A DNA stretch of 64,000 nucleotides from Bryobacteraceae bacterium (lineage in GTDB: Bacteria; Acidobacteriota; Terriglobia; Bryobacterales; Bryobacteraceae). Shown one piece after another: positions 36,243 through 44,349 of this stretch. The DNA is taken from the NCBI GenBank assembly GCA_026129905.1, contig JAHCHE010000027.1, forward strand, positions 58,123-122,122. The letters run 5' to 3'. Below the pieces are notes generated by a model, which saw nothing but the letters and a program-made list of their open reading frames with translations, ran no database searches and had not been told where the DNA came from. Position 1 is the stretch's first letter. Each line of letters starts with the position of its first letter. Both the position numbers and the translations under genes were made by a program.

Positions 36243-36371
36243 GCGCGCTCCCTGGGACCCGGAATCTCCCCGGTTAACCGATTCTCGCACGACCTCTCGC
36301 GCCGAACAAACCGTCATTCTTACCGGCGCGGCCGCGTGAGCCGGGCCTCGCCGTTACCGCATACTGGAGGT

Positions 36372-37025
36372 GTGGAGTACCTCGCCACATTGCTCCTGGT
36401 CCGGCACGCGCACACCGATTGCCGGAACAACGGCCACAGTCTGCTCTGCGGCCGGCACGACGCGCCGCTCAGCGCGCTCGGCTGGCGCCAGGTGGAGACT
36501 CTGCGAGGCGCGCTGAAAAACGGCGTTCCGGTGGACGCCGTCTATACGAGCCCTCTGCGCCGCGCGATGGCGACGGCGACGGCGGCGCCGCCCCGGCTTC
36601 TCCCCCATGCGCGGGCTCTGCGGTCGCTGGCCGAGATCAACTGCGGGCTGGTGGACGGCATGCCGCTCGCCCGGCTGAAGGTCGACTATCCGGAACTCTG
36701 GCAGCGCAACTGGGCCCAGGACGATCCCTCGTTCCGGTGGCCTGGAGGCGAATCGTACGAGCAGATGCGGCGCCGCGTGCTGCGGGCGGCGCGCTGCCTC
36801 GGAAGCAGACATCTGGGCCAGCGGATTCTGCTGTTCACGCACGCCGGCTTCGTAAATCAGTTGCTGGGCGCCGTTGCCGGACAAAGCCCGGCGCGCTGGG
36901 ATAACTTCCGGCCCGCCAACGCCAGCATCACGGAGTTGCGCTTCGATGGACGGCGTTTTGAAGTGGTACGCTTCGACGACCGCTCCCATCTGCCTGCCGC
37001 CAGTATTTGTCCGCCCTCCGAATGA
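36372..37025 (+). CDS. Histidine phosphatase family protein (phosphoglycerate mutase-like)
   Basis: A protein of about 217 residues with the branch-1 histidine phosphatase fold: catalytic LLLVRHAHTD (the RHxH motif), YTSPLRRAMATA, the acid residue in SLAEINCGLVDG, GGESYEQMRRRVLRA and the second His in LLFTHAGFVNQLLG. Such enzymes remove phosphate from small molecules (alpha-ribazole phosphate, sugar phosphates and others). The substrate here is open. The start is uncertain: the GTG at 36372 has GGAGG too close to it and a TTG at 36390 is possible. It is divergent from the DUF3326 operon, and its 3' end overlaps the converging kinase-like gene by 98 bases. Confidence 0.83.
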   Translation: MEYLATLLLVRHAHTDCRNNGHSLLCGRHDAPLSALGWRQVETLRGALKNGVPVDAVYTSPLRRAMATATAAPPRLLPHARALRSLAEINCGLVDGMPLARLKVDYPELWQRNWAQDDPSFRWPGGESYEQMRRRVLRAARCLGSRHLGQRILLFTHAGFVNQLLGAVAGQSPARWDNFRPANASITELRFDGRRFEVVRFDDRSHLPAASICPPSE

Positions 37026-38001
37026 TCCGCAGCCAGTCGCGCGCCGCGCCGGCCGACCGGTTCCGCGCCGCATCCGTACGCCCCTTGTCGCCCGTCACCG
37101 CCAGATGATAGCGGAGCGCTCCGGCCATGGCGTTCGAAGCCGCGGCCAGCCAGTAAAGCCGCCGGAATTCACGATCGAGACGGTGAGCCGGACCGGACCA
37201 TTCGATGTAGCGCTTGAGCAGCGTGTCGTGACGCCGCTTGACCCGGGGCTCCCAGAGAGCCAGCGACTGCAACCAGGAGGAAACGTCCTCCAGCGGCGAG
37301 CCGAGCCGGGCTCGCCCCCAGTCGAGCAGAACGGCGTCAATGTCCTTCGCGCCCGCGCGAATCACGACATTGCCGGAATGTACGTCGCCGTGCAACGGTG
37401 CGATTCCCGTTCCCGCTTTCAAATACGCCCGCATTGCGCTCATTTCCCCCGCTACGCGGTCAATCGTCTGCCCCATGGCCGTTGCGCCGGCCCGCGAGCG
37501 CGCCAGCGGCAGGCGGTGATACAGCGCGGCAGTCTCGGCTGCGGAAGCCTCGATCTCCCGCTCAATGTTGGGATCGTCGAACCCCGATCGAAAGTTGCGC
37601 ACAGGCCGGGTGTGTAACTGCGCCAGTCGGCGTATGACCGCGGACGTCGCGTCCTCGTCCACCCAGGGCCACCGCCGCGCCGCCGGTATCCACTCCAGGA
37701 ACAGGTAGGCTTCGTCAGGCGTTTCACGGTGGACGCCAAGCAGTCGCGGGGCCACCGGCGGCCCGCCCGATGCGTCCAAAGCGCGGTACGCGTTCAGTTC
37801 GCGAAGGCCCCGGCCCCATAGACGCTTCGCCACAAAACTCGCCCCGCGCTCCTGTCCGCGCTGCGGGAACGTTACGTCCACTCGGGAAATCCCGCATGAT
37901 TCCAACCCGCCTGACAAGGGAGTTGCCACGACGCGGTCAATCGGGCCAAAGCGCTGCGCGGCGAAGGAAGCGAAGATACCGGCACTGCACCCCGTTTTCA
38001 T
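36928..38001 (-). CDS. Aminoglycoside-phosphotransferase-like kinase
   Basis: A 357-residue member of the APH/choline-kinase fold. Visible motifs are the catalytic loop PLHGDVHSGNVVI, the metal-binding AVLLDWGRARLGSPLEDVSSWL and an N-lobe with the ATP-binding Lys in SFVAKRLWGRG. These enzymes phosphorylate hydroxyls of small molecules or sugars. The substrate is unknown; nothing suggests antibiotic resistance. Start: ATG 38001 (MKTGCSAGIFASFAAQRFG) fits the family; an ATG at 38055 is in frame. The last 30 or so residues after IIRRADKYWRQ look like a run-on tail that overlaps the phosphatase gene on the other strand. It follows the SDR gene closely. Confidence 0.8.
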   Translation of the reverse strand: MKTGCSAGIFASFAAQRFGPIDRVVATPLSGGLESCGISRVDVTFPQRGQERGASFVAKRLWGRGLRELNAYRALDASGGPPVAPRLLGVHRETPDEAYLFLEWIPAARRWPWVDEDATSAVIRRLAQLHTRPVRNFRSGFDDPNIEREIEASAAETAALYHRLPLARSRAGATAMGQTIDRVAGEMSAMRAYLKAGTGIAPLHGDVHSGNVVIRAGAKDIDAVLLDWGRARLGSPLEDVSSWLQSLALWEPRVKRRHDTLLKRYIEWSGPAHRLDREFRRLYWLAAASNAMAGALRYHLAVTGDKGRTDAARNRSAGAARDWLRIIRRADKYWRQADGSGRRSVPLQNAVHRSATP

Positions 38002-38065
38002 CGCTATTTCAACCTTAACAGGTAAAAGGAGCCGATGCGAGTCTCGGCTCGCCATGCCGCTGCCG

Positions 38066-38827
38066 TCAAACCATGAACATGCCGCCGTTCAGCTCGATGG
38101 TCTGTCCGATGATATAGCGGGACCCGTCCGAACAAAGGAACAGGATCGCGTCCGCCATCTCCTCGTTGTCGGCCAGCCGGCCAAGCGGAGTGCTTTGGAC
38201 CACTTTCTCCAGCATCTCCCGCGTCGAGAATTGCTGGTGAAAGTAGTTGTCCACGGTCCCGGGACTGATCGCGTTGACGCGGATGCCTTTGGGCGCCAGT
38301 TCCCGCGCCAGCCCTTTCGTCATCGCCGAGACGGCGGCTTTCGCGGCCGCGTAGACGGTTGCGCCGGGCCCTCCGCCGGTCCGCGCCGCGATCGAGCTGA
38401 CGTTGACGATCACGCCGCGCCCGTTGCGGATCATCGGCCCGGCGGCCGCCTGCGACAACTCCCACACGCTCTTCACGTTCAGGTTCATCACCTGTTCGTA
38501 GAGCGCGCGCGTGTACGTCTCAAACGGCACGCGCTGCACCAGCGAGCCGGCGTTGTTCACCAGGATGTCAATCTCCGGGCGGGCCTTCACGGCGGCGACG
38601 CAAGCGTCGATGCCCGCCTCGGTATCGAGGTCGGCCTGGACGATTTCGCACCCCGCGCCGGCCGCGCGCACGGCCTCCAGCGTCCGCTCCGCGCCTTCCT
38701 TGTACCGGCCGTATTGGATCACGACGCGAGCCGCGCCGGAACGCGCCAGGGCCACGGCCGTCGCCGCGCCGATGCCGCGCGAGGCGCCGGTGACGAACGC
38801 GCTCGCGCCCGAGAGTTGCTGTGCCAT
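38066..38827 (-). CDS. Short-chain dehydrogenase/reductase (FabG-like)
   Basis: A 253-residue classical SDR: NAD(P)-binding FVTGASRGIGAATA, LVNNAGSLVQRVPFE, catalytic Ser in VIVNVSSIAARTGG, Tyr and Lys in VYAAAKAAVSAMTKGLARELAPKGIRVNAISPGTV, and the usual C-terminus LCSDGSRYIIGQTIELNGGMFMV. It reduces or oxidises a carbonyl/hydroxyl group; FabG-type beta-ketoacyl reduction is one possibility, but the exact substrate is not readable. The frame opens further upstream, but ATG 38827 gives the family's normal N-terminus (MAQQLSGASAFVTG). It lies 46 bases after TerC and 64 bases before the preferred start of the kinase-like gene. Confidence 0.93.
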   Translation of the reverse strand: MAQQLSGASAFVTGASRGIGAATAVALARSGAARVVIQYGRYKEGAERTLEAVRAAGAGCEIVQADLDTEAGIDACVAAVKARPEIDILVNNAGSLVQRVPFETYTRALYEQVMNLNVKSVWELSQAAAGPMIRNGRGVIVNVSSIAARTGGGPGATVYAAAKAAVSAMTKGLARELAPKGIRVNAISPGTVDNYFHQQFSTREMLEKVVQSTPLGRLADNEEMADAILFLCSDGSRYIIGQTIELNGGMFMV

Positions 38828-38873
38828 AAGGACGTTGATTTTACCAGACGCCGCGGCCCGGTCCGCCCGCGGA

Positions 38874-39938
38874 CTACGAGCGCGCGTGCGGCTCCGCCTC
38901 GACGGGCGCCGCCACATCGTCCGCCGGAGCGCCGCGCTTTCGCGAGAAATAAAGCGACAGAACGATGGAAGTCAGAATCACGGTCAGAATGAAGGCCAGC
39001 GAAATATGGATGGGAAAATGGCCGCCGAACAGGTGGTTCAGCAATACCATCTTCAGACCAACGAACATCAGCACGATAGCCAGGCCGTACTTCAACAGGT
39101 AAAAGCGAGTAATCGCGCCGGCCAGCAGAAAATACATCGACCGCAGCCCGAGAATCGCGAAGATGTTCGACGTGAACACCACCAGCGGCTGGCGCGTGAT
39201 GGCGAATATAGCGGGCACCGAGTCGATGGCGAACATGATGTCCGTCATTTCCAGGAACAGTACGGTGATCAGCAGCGGCGTCGCAAACAGTACGCCGTTT
39301 GTCCTTACCAGGAAATGTCCGCCTACTAGCTGCGTGGTAACCGGCACGTAGCGGCGGAACGCCCGGATAACAAGGTTCTTCTCCGGTTCCACCTTCTCCA
39401 TGTCCGACCGCATGAGCTTGATGCCGGTGAAGATCAGGAACAGGCCGAACACCACCACCACCCACTGGTACTGGATCAGCGCGGCCCCGATGGCAATGAA
39501 CGTCGCGCGAAAGATCAGCGCGCCAAGGATGCCGTAGAACAGGACCCTGTGCTGAAACCGGTGCGGAACCCCAAAATACTGGAACACGACCACGAAGACA
39601 AACAGGTTGTCCACCGAAAGTGACAATTCGATAACGTACCCGGTGAGATACTCCAGCGTGACTTGGTTCGCCAATCTTCCGGCGTCCCACCCGGGTAACG
39701 AGGCCAGGCGCGGGTCGCCGGCGAATTTCCAGCTCGCCCAGGAATGGAGGCCCCAGGCGAACAGCATCGCCAGCGACACCCACGCGATGCACCACAGCGT
39801 GGCCTCGCGAAACTCTACCGTGTGCGCCTTGCGGTGAAACAGCCCCAGGTCGAGCGCCAGAAGGATCAGGACAAGGGTCGTGAAGCCCAGGTAGTAGGGC
39901 CAGTACTCGGCAAATGGGAAAAGGTCGATATTGGGCAT
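38874..39938 (-). CDS. TerC/Alx-family membrane protein
   Basis: A 354-residue integral membrane protein with about nine helices. Family motifs are clear: ELSLSVDNLFVFVVVFQYFGVP, FRATFIAIGAALIQ, LFLEMTDIMFAIDSVPAIFAITRQPLVVFTSNIFAILGLRSMYF and LIFTGIKLM. The conserved membrane Asp residues (SVDN and AIDS) are present. TerC/Alx proteins are linked to tellurite resistance and manganese export, the latter shown for E. coli MntP-independent Alx/TerC members. It opens a run of minus-strand genes with the SDR and the kinase-like protein after it. Confidence 0.94.
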   Translation of the reverse strand: MPNIDLFPFAEYWPYYLGFTTLVLILLALDLGLFHRKAHTVEFREATLWCIAWVSLAMLFAWGLHSWASWKFAGDPRLASLPGWDAGRLANQVTLEYLTGYVIELSLSVDNLFVFVVVFQYFGVPHRFQHRVLFYGILGALIFRATFIAIGAALIQYQWVVVVFGLFLIFTGIKLMRSDMEKVEPEKNLVIRAFRRYVPVTTQLVGGHFLVRTNGVLFATPLLITVLFLEMTDIMFAIDSVPAIFAITRQPLVVFTSNIFAILGLRSMYFLLAGAITRFYLLKYGLAIVLMFVGLKMVLLNHLFGGHFPIHISLAFILTVILTSIVLSLYFSRKRGAPADDVAAPVEAEPHARS

Positions 39939-39991
39939 TCAGCCGGTCGGTGGGCGCGCCGGCTCGCGCGCCACTCTTCAGCTTACCGTCT

Positions 39992-41599
39992 TCACCTGCT
40001 CCGCCGCTGATCGCGAAGGATTTCCCGCGCCGCGTTGTACCCCGGCGCGCCCATCACGCCCCCGCCGGGGTGAGCGCCGGAGCCGCACAGGTACAGGCCG
40101 CGCACCGGCGTGCGATACCGCGCCCACCCGGCTGCCGGACGAAGGAAGAACATCTGGTCGAGACTCATCTCGCCGTGAAAAATGTTGCCTCCCGTAATGC
40201 CGAAACGGCGCTCCATGTCCAGCGGCGTCAGCGTCTGGCGATGCATCACGATGGAACGGATATTCGGCGCGTACTCCTCGATGACGTCCATGACCCGCTC
40301 GGCGAACGGCTCGCGAAGCTGGTCCCAGTCGTTTTCTGCCAGCGTGTACGGAGCGTACTGAAGGAAGATCCCCATGACGTGCCGCCCCTCGGGCGCGAGC
40401 GACGAATCGTACATCGTCGGCACGGTCAGCTCGAGCATCGGACGCGTCGAGGGCCGCCCGTACTTGGCGTCGTCCCATGCCCGCTCGATGTAGTTGATGG
40501 ACGGGCAGATGTGCATCGTCGCGCGATGGTGCGGCCCCGGCGTCTCCGGCCGCGCCCGGAACTCCGGCAGACCCGACAAAGCCAGGTTGATTTTGCACGA
40601 CGTGCCCTCGGTCCGAATCCGGCGGATAGCGGCGGTGAACTCGTCGTCCAGGATACCCGGTTCCACGAGTTCGAGGAACGTGAGGTGAGGATCGAGATTG
40701 CTGGCCACCACGCGCGCCCTCAGCTCTTCCCCGCCCTGGAGCGCGACGCCCGCCGCCGCTCCGTCGCGTACGATGATCCGCTCGACGGCGGCCGAAGTCC
40801 GGACCGTGGCGCCGGCGCTTCGGGCGGCGCCGGCCAGCGCCTCGGAAACCGCCCCCATGCCGCCGCGAACGAAGCCCCACAGGCCCCGTTTCCCTGCCAC
40901 AGAACCCATGCAGTGGTGCAGCAGGATGTAGGCGGTTCCCGGCGACCGCGGCCCTCCGTTAGCCCCGATCACCGCGTCGGTGGCCAGCGTCACCTTCAGT
41001 TCCTCGCTCTCGAACCACTCGTCCAGAAAATCGGCCGCCGACTGGGTGAAGATCCTGGCCAGCGCCACCAGGTCCTTCCGCGCCACGCCCCGGAATCGGT
41101 TCATCAATTTCAGGTAGTCGATGACGTCGCCCGCGCGCGACGGAGGAAAGTTCGGCGGCGTCGTCAGCAGCAGCGGCTCGACGATCCGCGCCAGCCGGTC
41201 GAGTTGCGCTTCATACTGTGGGAATCTCTCGGCGTCCTTCCGCGAAAACTGCGCGATTTGCTCGAGCGTCTTCCGCTCGTCCTCCCAGAAGTACAGGCAG
41301 CGGCCGTCCGGAAAGGGCGAGAAGAACGACGGGTTCTTGGCGTCCACCCGGTAGCCGAAGCGCGGCAGATCCAGGTCGCGGATGATGCGCTCCTGCAACA
41401 GGCTCGAAAGATACGCCGCGGTTGAGACCTTGAACCCCGGCCAGAGTTCCTCCGTGACGGCGCACCCGCCCACCAGTTCCCGACGTTCTAGCACAACGGC
41501 TTCCAGGCCGGCCCTGGCGAGGTATGCGGCGGCGACCAGTCCGTTGTGGCCGCCGCCGATGATGATGACGTCGTACGGCGTGCTGGAGACCGAGACCAT
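39992..41599 (-). CDS. FAD-dependent oxidoreductase of the phytoene desaturase / PYROXD2 type
   Basis: A 535-residue flavoprotein. The N-terminal Rossmann motif VIIIGGGHNGLVAAAYLARAG binds FAD, followed by VVLERRELVGGCAVTEELWPGFKVSTAAY, typical of the PYROXD2/carotenoid-desaturase-like group. The C-terminus has RGLYLCGSGAHPGGGVMGAPGYNAAREIL, the second FAD-binding motif. Although annotated relatives are called phytoene desaturases, no carotenoid genes are near, so the substrate is unknown. It precedes terC by 53 bases on the same strand. Confidence 0.92.
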   Translation of the reverse strand: MVSVSSTPYDVIIIGGGHNGLVAAAYLARAGLEAVVLERRELVGGCAVTEELWPGFKVSTAAYLSSLLQERIIRDLDLPRFGYRVDAKNPSFFSPFPDGRCLYFWEDERKTLEQIAQFSRKDAERFPQYEAQLDRLARIVEPLLLTTPPNFPPSRAGDVIDYLKLMNRFRGVARKDLVALARIFTQSAADFLDEWFESEELKVTLATDAVIGANGGPRSPGTAYILLHHCMGSVAGKRGLWGFVRGGMGAVSEALAGAARSAGATVRTSAAVERIIVRDGAAAGVALQGGEELRARVVASNLDPHLTFLELVEPGILDDEFTAAIRRIRTEGTSCKINLALSGLPEFRARPETPGPHHRATMHICPSINYIERAWDDAKYGRPSTRPMLELTVPTMYDSSLAPEGRHVMGIFLQYAPYTLAENDWDQLREPFAERVMDVIEEYAPNIRSIVMHRQTLTPLDMERRFGITGGNIFHGEMSLDQMFFLRPAAGWARYRTPVRGLYLCGSGAHPGGGVMGAPGYNAAREILRDQRRSR

Positions 41600-41642
41600 A
41601 AGTTTCAGGTTAGCCGTCTCCGGCCGCCCCCGCGCGCCACGC

Positions 41643-42575
41643 TCATGCCGCCGGCGAAGTGTCCTTGATGATCTTCATCGCCGCCGCCAGCACGCTGCCC
41701 ACATCGGTAAGCGTGGTGGGGATGATCAGCGAATTGCCCTGCTTGGCCAGGTTGCCGAACTGGGTGATGTACTGCTCGGCCACGCGGAGGTTCACCGCCT
41801 GCATGCCGCCCGGCTGCTGAATGGTCTCCGCGATGCGCCGGATGCCCTCGGCGGTGGCGCTGGCGATGGTGAGGATGGCCTGGCCCTGCCCTTCCGCCTC
41901 GTTGATCTGCTGCATCTTGCGCGCCTCGGACGACTTAATCACCCGCTGCTTCTCGCCCTCGGCCGTATTGATGGCCGAATCGCGCTGGCCTTCCGAAGTG
42001 AGGATGACGGCGCGCTTTTCCCGCTCCGCGCGCATCTGCTTTTCCATCGCGCTGAGGACGTCGGCGGGCGGCGTGATGTTCTTGATCTCGTACCGAAGCA
42101 CCTTGACCCCCCACGGTTCCGATGCTTTATCCAATTCACTGACCGTCTGCGTGTTGATATTCTGCCGTTCTTCGAACGTCCGGTCGAGGTCGATCCTGCC
42201 GATCTCGCTGCGCAGCGTGGTCTGCGCGAGCTGGATGATCGCGAAGATGTAGTCGGAGATGCCGTAAGCGGCCCGCTCAGGGTTGAGCACCTTCAGGTAC
42301 AGCACGCCGTCCACGTGCACTTGTACGTTGTCCCGAGTAATGCAAATCTGCTCCGGGATGTCGATGGCCTGCTCCTTCAGCGAAAGCCGGTATCGGATGA
42401 CGTCGATGAACGGCGTCAATATATGGAAGCCGGCGAACAAAGTCCCGGAGTACTTCCCGAGGCGCTCCACGACATACGCGCTCTGTTGCGGGACCACGAC
42501 CGCTGTCTTGGCCAGCAGGATCAGGAAAAACAAAACCAGCACCAGCAGGGCAATCAAGCCGCCAGTAATATCCAT
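41643..42575 (-). CDS. SPFH/stomatin-like membrane protein (QmcA-like)
   Basis: A 310-residue protein with one N-terminal membrane helix (GGLIALLVLVLFFLILLA) and an SPFH/band-7 domain (VVPQQSAYVVERLGKYSGTLFAGFHILTPFIDVIRYRLSLKEQ, EVKNITPP-like YEIKNITPPADVLSAMEKQMRAEREKRA). A coiled-coil region rich in Glu/Ala follows, as in QmcA and paraslipins. These proteins form large membrane-attached cages that hold proteases such as FtsH. The NfeD gene lies 54 bases upstream in the same direction, the usual pairing for this family, so they probably work together. Confidence 0.94.
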   Translation of the reverse strand: MDITGGLIALLVLVLFFLILLAKTAVVVPQQSAYVVERLGKYSGTLFAGFHILTPFIDVIRYRLSLKEQAIDIPEQICITRDNVQVHVDGVLYLKVLNPERAAYGISDYIFAIIQLAQTTLRSEIGRIDLDRTFEERQNINTQTVSELDKASEPWGVKVLRYEIKNITPPADVLSAMEKQMRAEREKRAVILTSEGQRDSAINTAEGEKQRVIKSSEARKMQQINEAEGQGQAILTIASATAEGIRRIAETIQQPGGMQAVNLRVAEQYITQFGNLAKQGNSLIIPTTLTDVGSVLAAAMKIIKDTSPAA

Positions 42576-42629
42576 AGAGGTATCCTTTCCGAGCCCTTCC
42601 TTGCGGTCGCGGCTCCGTGATTCATCGTG

Positions 42630-43064
42630 TCAATAGGGGGCGATCCAGAGAGTGAGACCCTCGACGCGCATGACGCGGCAGCGTTCGGCGCGGGAGATGA
42701 CGCGGCCGCCCGCATTGCGGACATTCCACACCGTGCCGCGCAGTTCGGCCTTGCCGACAGCGTCCACCGCGATTTCCTCCAGCGCCACCGCCGTTTCGTC
42801 CTCGAGTTGATCGATTTCCTTCTCCGCGCCGTTCCTTTCGAACCGCAGACGAAGGCGCTTGCGCAGCAGCGCCAGCGAGGCCAGCGAGAGCGCCAGAAAC
42901 AGCAGCAGTTCCACCCGCAACGGCAGGTGGATGCCGAGAGCGCCGATCAGCGCCACGGCCAGCGCGCCGATCCCAAAAAAGAACAGGTAGAACCCGCCGG
43001 TGGAAAGGAATTCCACCAGGAGCAGCAGCAGCCCGAGCACAAACCACATCCACCACGCGATCAT
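42630..43064 (-). CDS. NfeD-like membrane protein
   Basis: A 144-residue protein with two or three N-terminal transmembrane helices (MWFVLGLLLLLVEFLS, GGFYLFFFGIGALAVALIGAL, LLLFLALSLASLALL) and a C-terminal OB-fold (GTVWNVRNAGGRVISRAERCRVMRVEGLTLWIAPY) typical of short NfeD proteins. The partner SPFH gene is next in the same direction. I chose ATG 43064 because GGGAG stands five bases before it; in-frame ATGs at 43085 and 43076 are also present. Confidence 0.9.
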   Translation of the reverse strand: MIAWWMWFVLGLLLLLVEFLSTGGFYLFFFGIGALAVALIGALGIHLPLRVELLLFLALSLASLALLRKRLRLRFERNGAEKEIDQLEDETAVALEEIAVDAVGKAELRGTVWNVRNAGGRVISRAERCRVMRVEGLTLWIAPY

Positions 43065-43127
43065 TGGGTCTCCCATGGCGTCCATCCAGTTAAGGTACGG
43101 CCGACAGCCTGACCGCTTTCCGGTTTT

Positions 43128-43532
43128 TCAGCGTCCGGCGATCAGCTTCCGGTGTTCTTTCAAGATGCAACGGTCCATTATGACAAGCAGACCGGCCGCC
43201 GTGGCGGTGGCGGCGGCAGCGGGGTGATACACCCCCTCCTGCATCCAGACTGCGCGCGCGCCGACAGCGATCGCCGAATCCACAATGCCCGGCGCGTGTT
43301 CCGGGCGCCGGAACACGTTCACTATATCGACCTTTTCCGGGACGGACTGGAGGTTTGGGTAGGCTTTTTCGCCGAGTACTTCGTTTTCCTCGGGATTGAC
43401 GGGGATTATGCGGTAACCCTGGCTCTGCATATATTCGGAGACGCCGTGGCTGGCGCGCCACTTCTTGCTCGACAGGCCGACGACGGCGATCGTGTGGGCG
43501 GTGCGCAGAAGGTCAGCGATCTCCGGACTCAT
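43128..43532 (-). CDS. CoA-binding domain protein (YccU-like)
   Basis: A 134-residue Rossmann-fold CoA-binding protein. Typical segments are TIAVVGLSSKKWRASHGVSEYMQSQGYRIIPVNPEENEVLGEKAYPNLQSVP, VDIVNVFRRPEHAPGIVDSAIAVGARAVWMQEGVYH and the C-terminal VIMDRCILKEHRKL, which carries the family's conserved RC. Function is unknown beyond CoA binding in relatives. ATG 43532 has AAGAAGG about nine bases upstream. Its start lies inside the end of the pseudouridine synthase gene (20-base overlap), so the two are coupled. Confidence 0.9.
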   Translation of the reverse strand: MSPEIADLLRTAHTIAVVGLSSKKWRASHGVSEYMQSQGYRIIPVNPEENEVLGEKAYPNLQSVPEKVDIVNVFRRPEHAPGIVDSAIAVGARAVWMQEGVYHPAAAATATAAGLLVIMDRCILKEHRKLIAGR

Positions 43533-44349
43533 TTGGGGCATCCTTCTTCTTCCTATCCATACCCGACAGTTTCCTGAACCGGGCCACTTCGGCGGGCGTG
43601 AGCAGCCGGTAGTCGCCCGGCGCCAGGTCCCCAAGGTTGACAAAGCCGATCCGCACCCGTTTCAGCTTTTCCACCAGCCGGCCCAGACTTTTGAACATGT
43701 TGCGGACCTGGTGCCGCCGGCCTTCCGTGATCGTCACCTCGTACCAGGGGTTGCGCCCCGGCCGGATCAATTTCAACTCCGCCGGCGCCGTCCGCCGCCC
43801 GTGCAGCGGGATGCCGCCGCGGAAGCGCTCCTCCTGCTCGACCGTTAGCGTTCCATTCACCTTCACCTGGTACGTTTTGGGAACGCGGCTCGCCGGCGAC
43901 ATAATGCGCGCCGCGAACTCCCCGTCGTCGGTCATCAGAAGCAGCCCCTCGCTGTTGTAGTCGAGCCGCCCGACCGGATAAACCCGCCGCCGCAGGCTCG
44001 ACACCAGGTGCATCACCGTCCTCCGGCCCTTCGGGTCGGACACCGTCGTGACGCACTCCCTCGGCTTGTTCAGCGCCAGGTAGATATGATCGCGCGGCTG
44101 CCGCAGTAGCTTCCCGTCCACCTTGATGTGATCGCGGCTCGGATCGGCTTTCACGCCAAGTTCCGAAACGGTCGCGCCGTTGATTGTGACGCGTCCGCCG
44201 AGGATGTACACCTCGGCTTTTCGGCGGCTCGCGATGCCGGCGTGCGCCAGGATCTTCTGAAGCCGTTGCGGCCCTTCTTGCAGTGGCGTGTCTGGTGTTG
44301 TGTCCGGCCGCCGGCGCGCCTGCTTCCCCGCGCCGCGGCGACTAGCCAT
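43513..44349 (-). CDS. rluB: Ribosomal large-subunit pseudouridine synthase (RluB/RsuA family)
   Basis: A 278-residue enzyme with an N-terminal S4 RNA-binding domain (RLQKILAHAGIASRRKAEVYILGGRVTINGATVSELG) and the RsuA/RluB catalytic domain: the catalytic Asp is in VYPVGRLDYNSEGLLLMTDDG, with NKPRECVTTVSDPKGRRTV before it and EGRRHQVRNMFKSLG after it. RluB modifies U2605 of 23S rRNA in E. coli. RluB and RluE/F are hard to separate by eye; the scpA-scpB-rluB order seen here, common in bacteria, supports RluB. The gene overlaps scpB by eight bases. Confidence 0.9.
   Translation of the reverse strand: MASRRGAGKQARRRPDTTPDTPLQEGPQRLQKILAHAGIASRRKAEVYILGGRVTINGATVSELGVKADPSRDHIKVDGKLLRQPRDHIYLALNKPRECVTTVSDPKGRRTVMHLVSSLRRRVYPVGRLDYNSEGLLLMTDDGEFAARIMSPASRVPKTYQVKVNGTLTVEQEERFRGGIPLHGRRTAPAELKLIRPGRNPWYEVTITEGRRHQVRNMFKSLGRLVEKLKRVRIGFVNLGDLAPGDYRLLTPAEVARFRKLSGMDRKKKDAPNESGDR

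Noticed and set aside
34776..36371. The upstream half of the frame that ends with the histidine phosphatase
   Set aside because: It is Arg-rich, antisense to DUF3326, and has no similarity; only the part from 36372 is a phosphatase.
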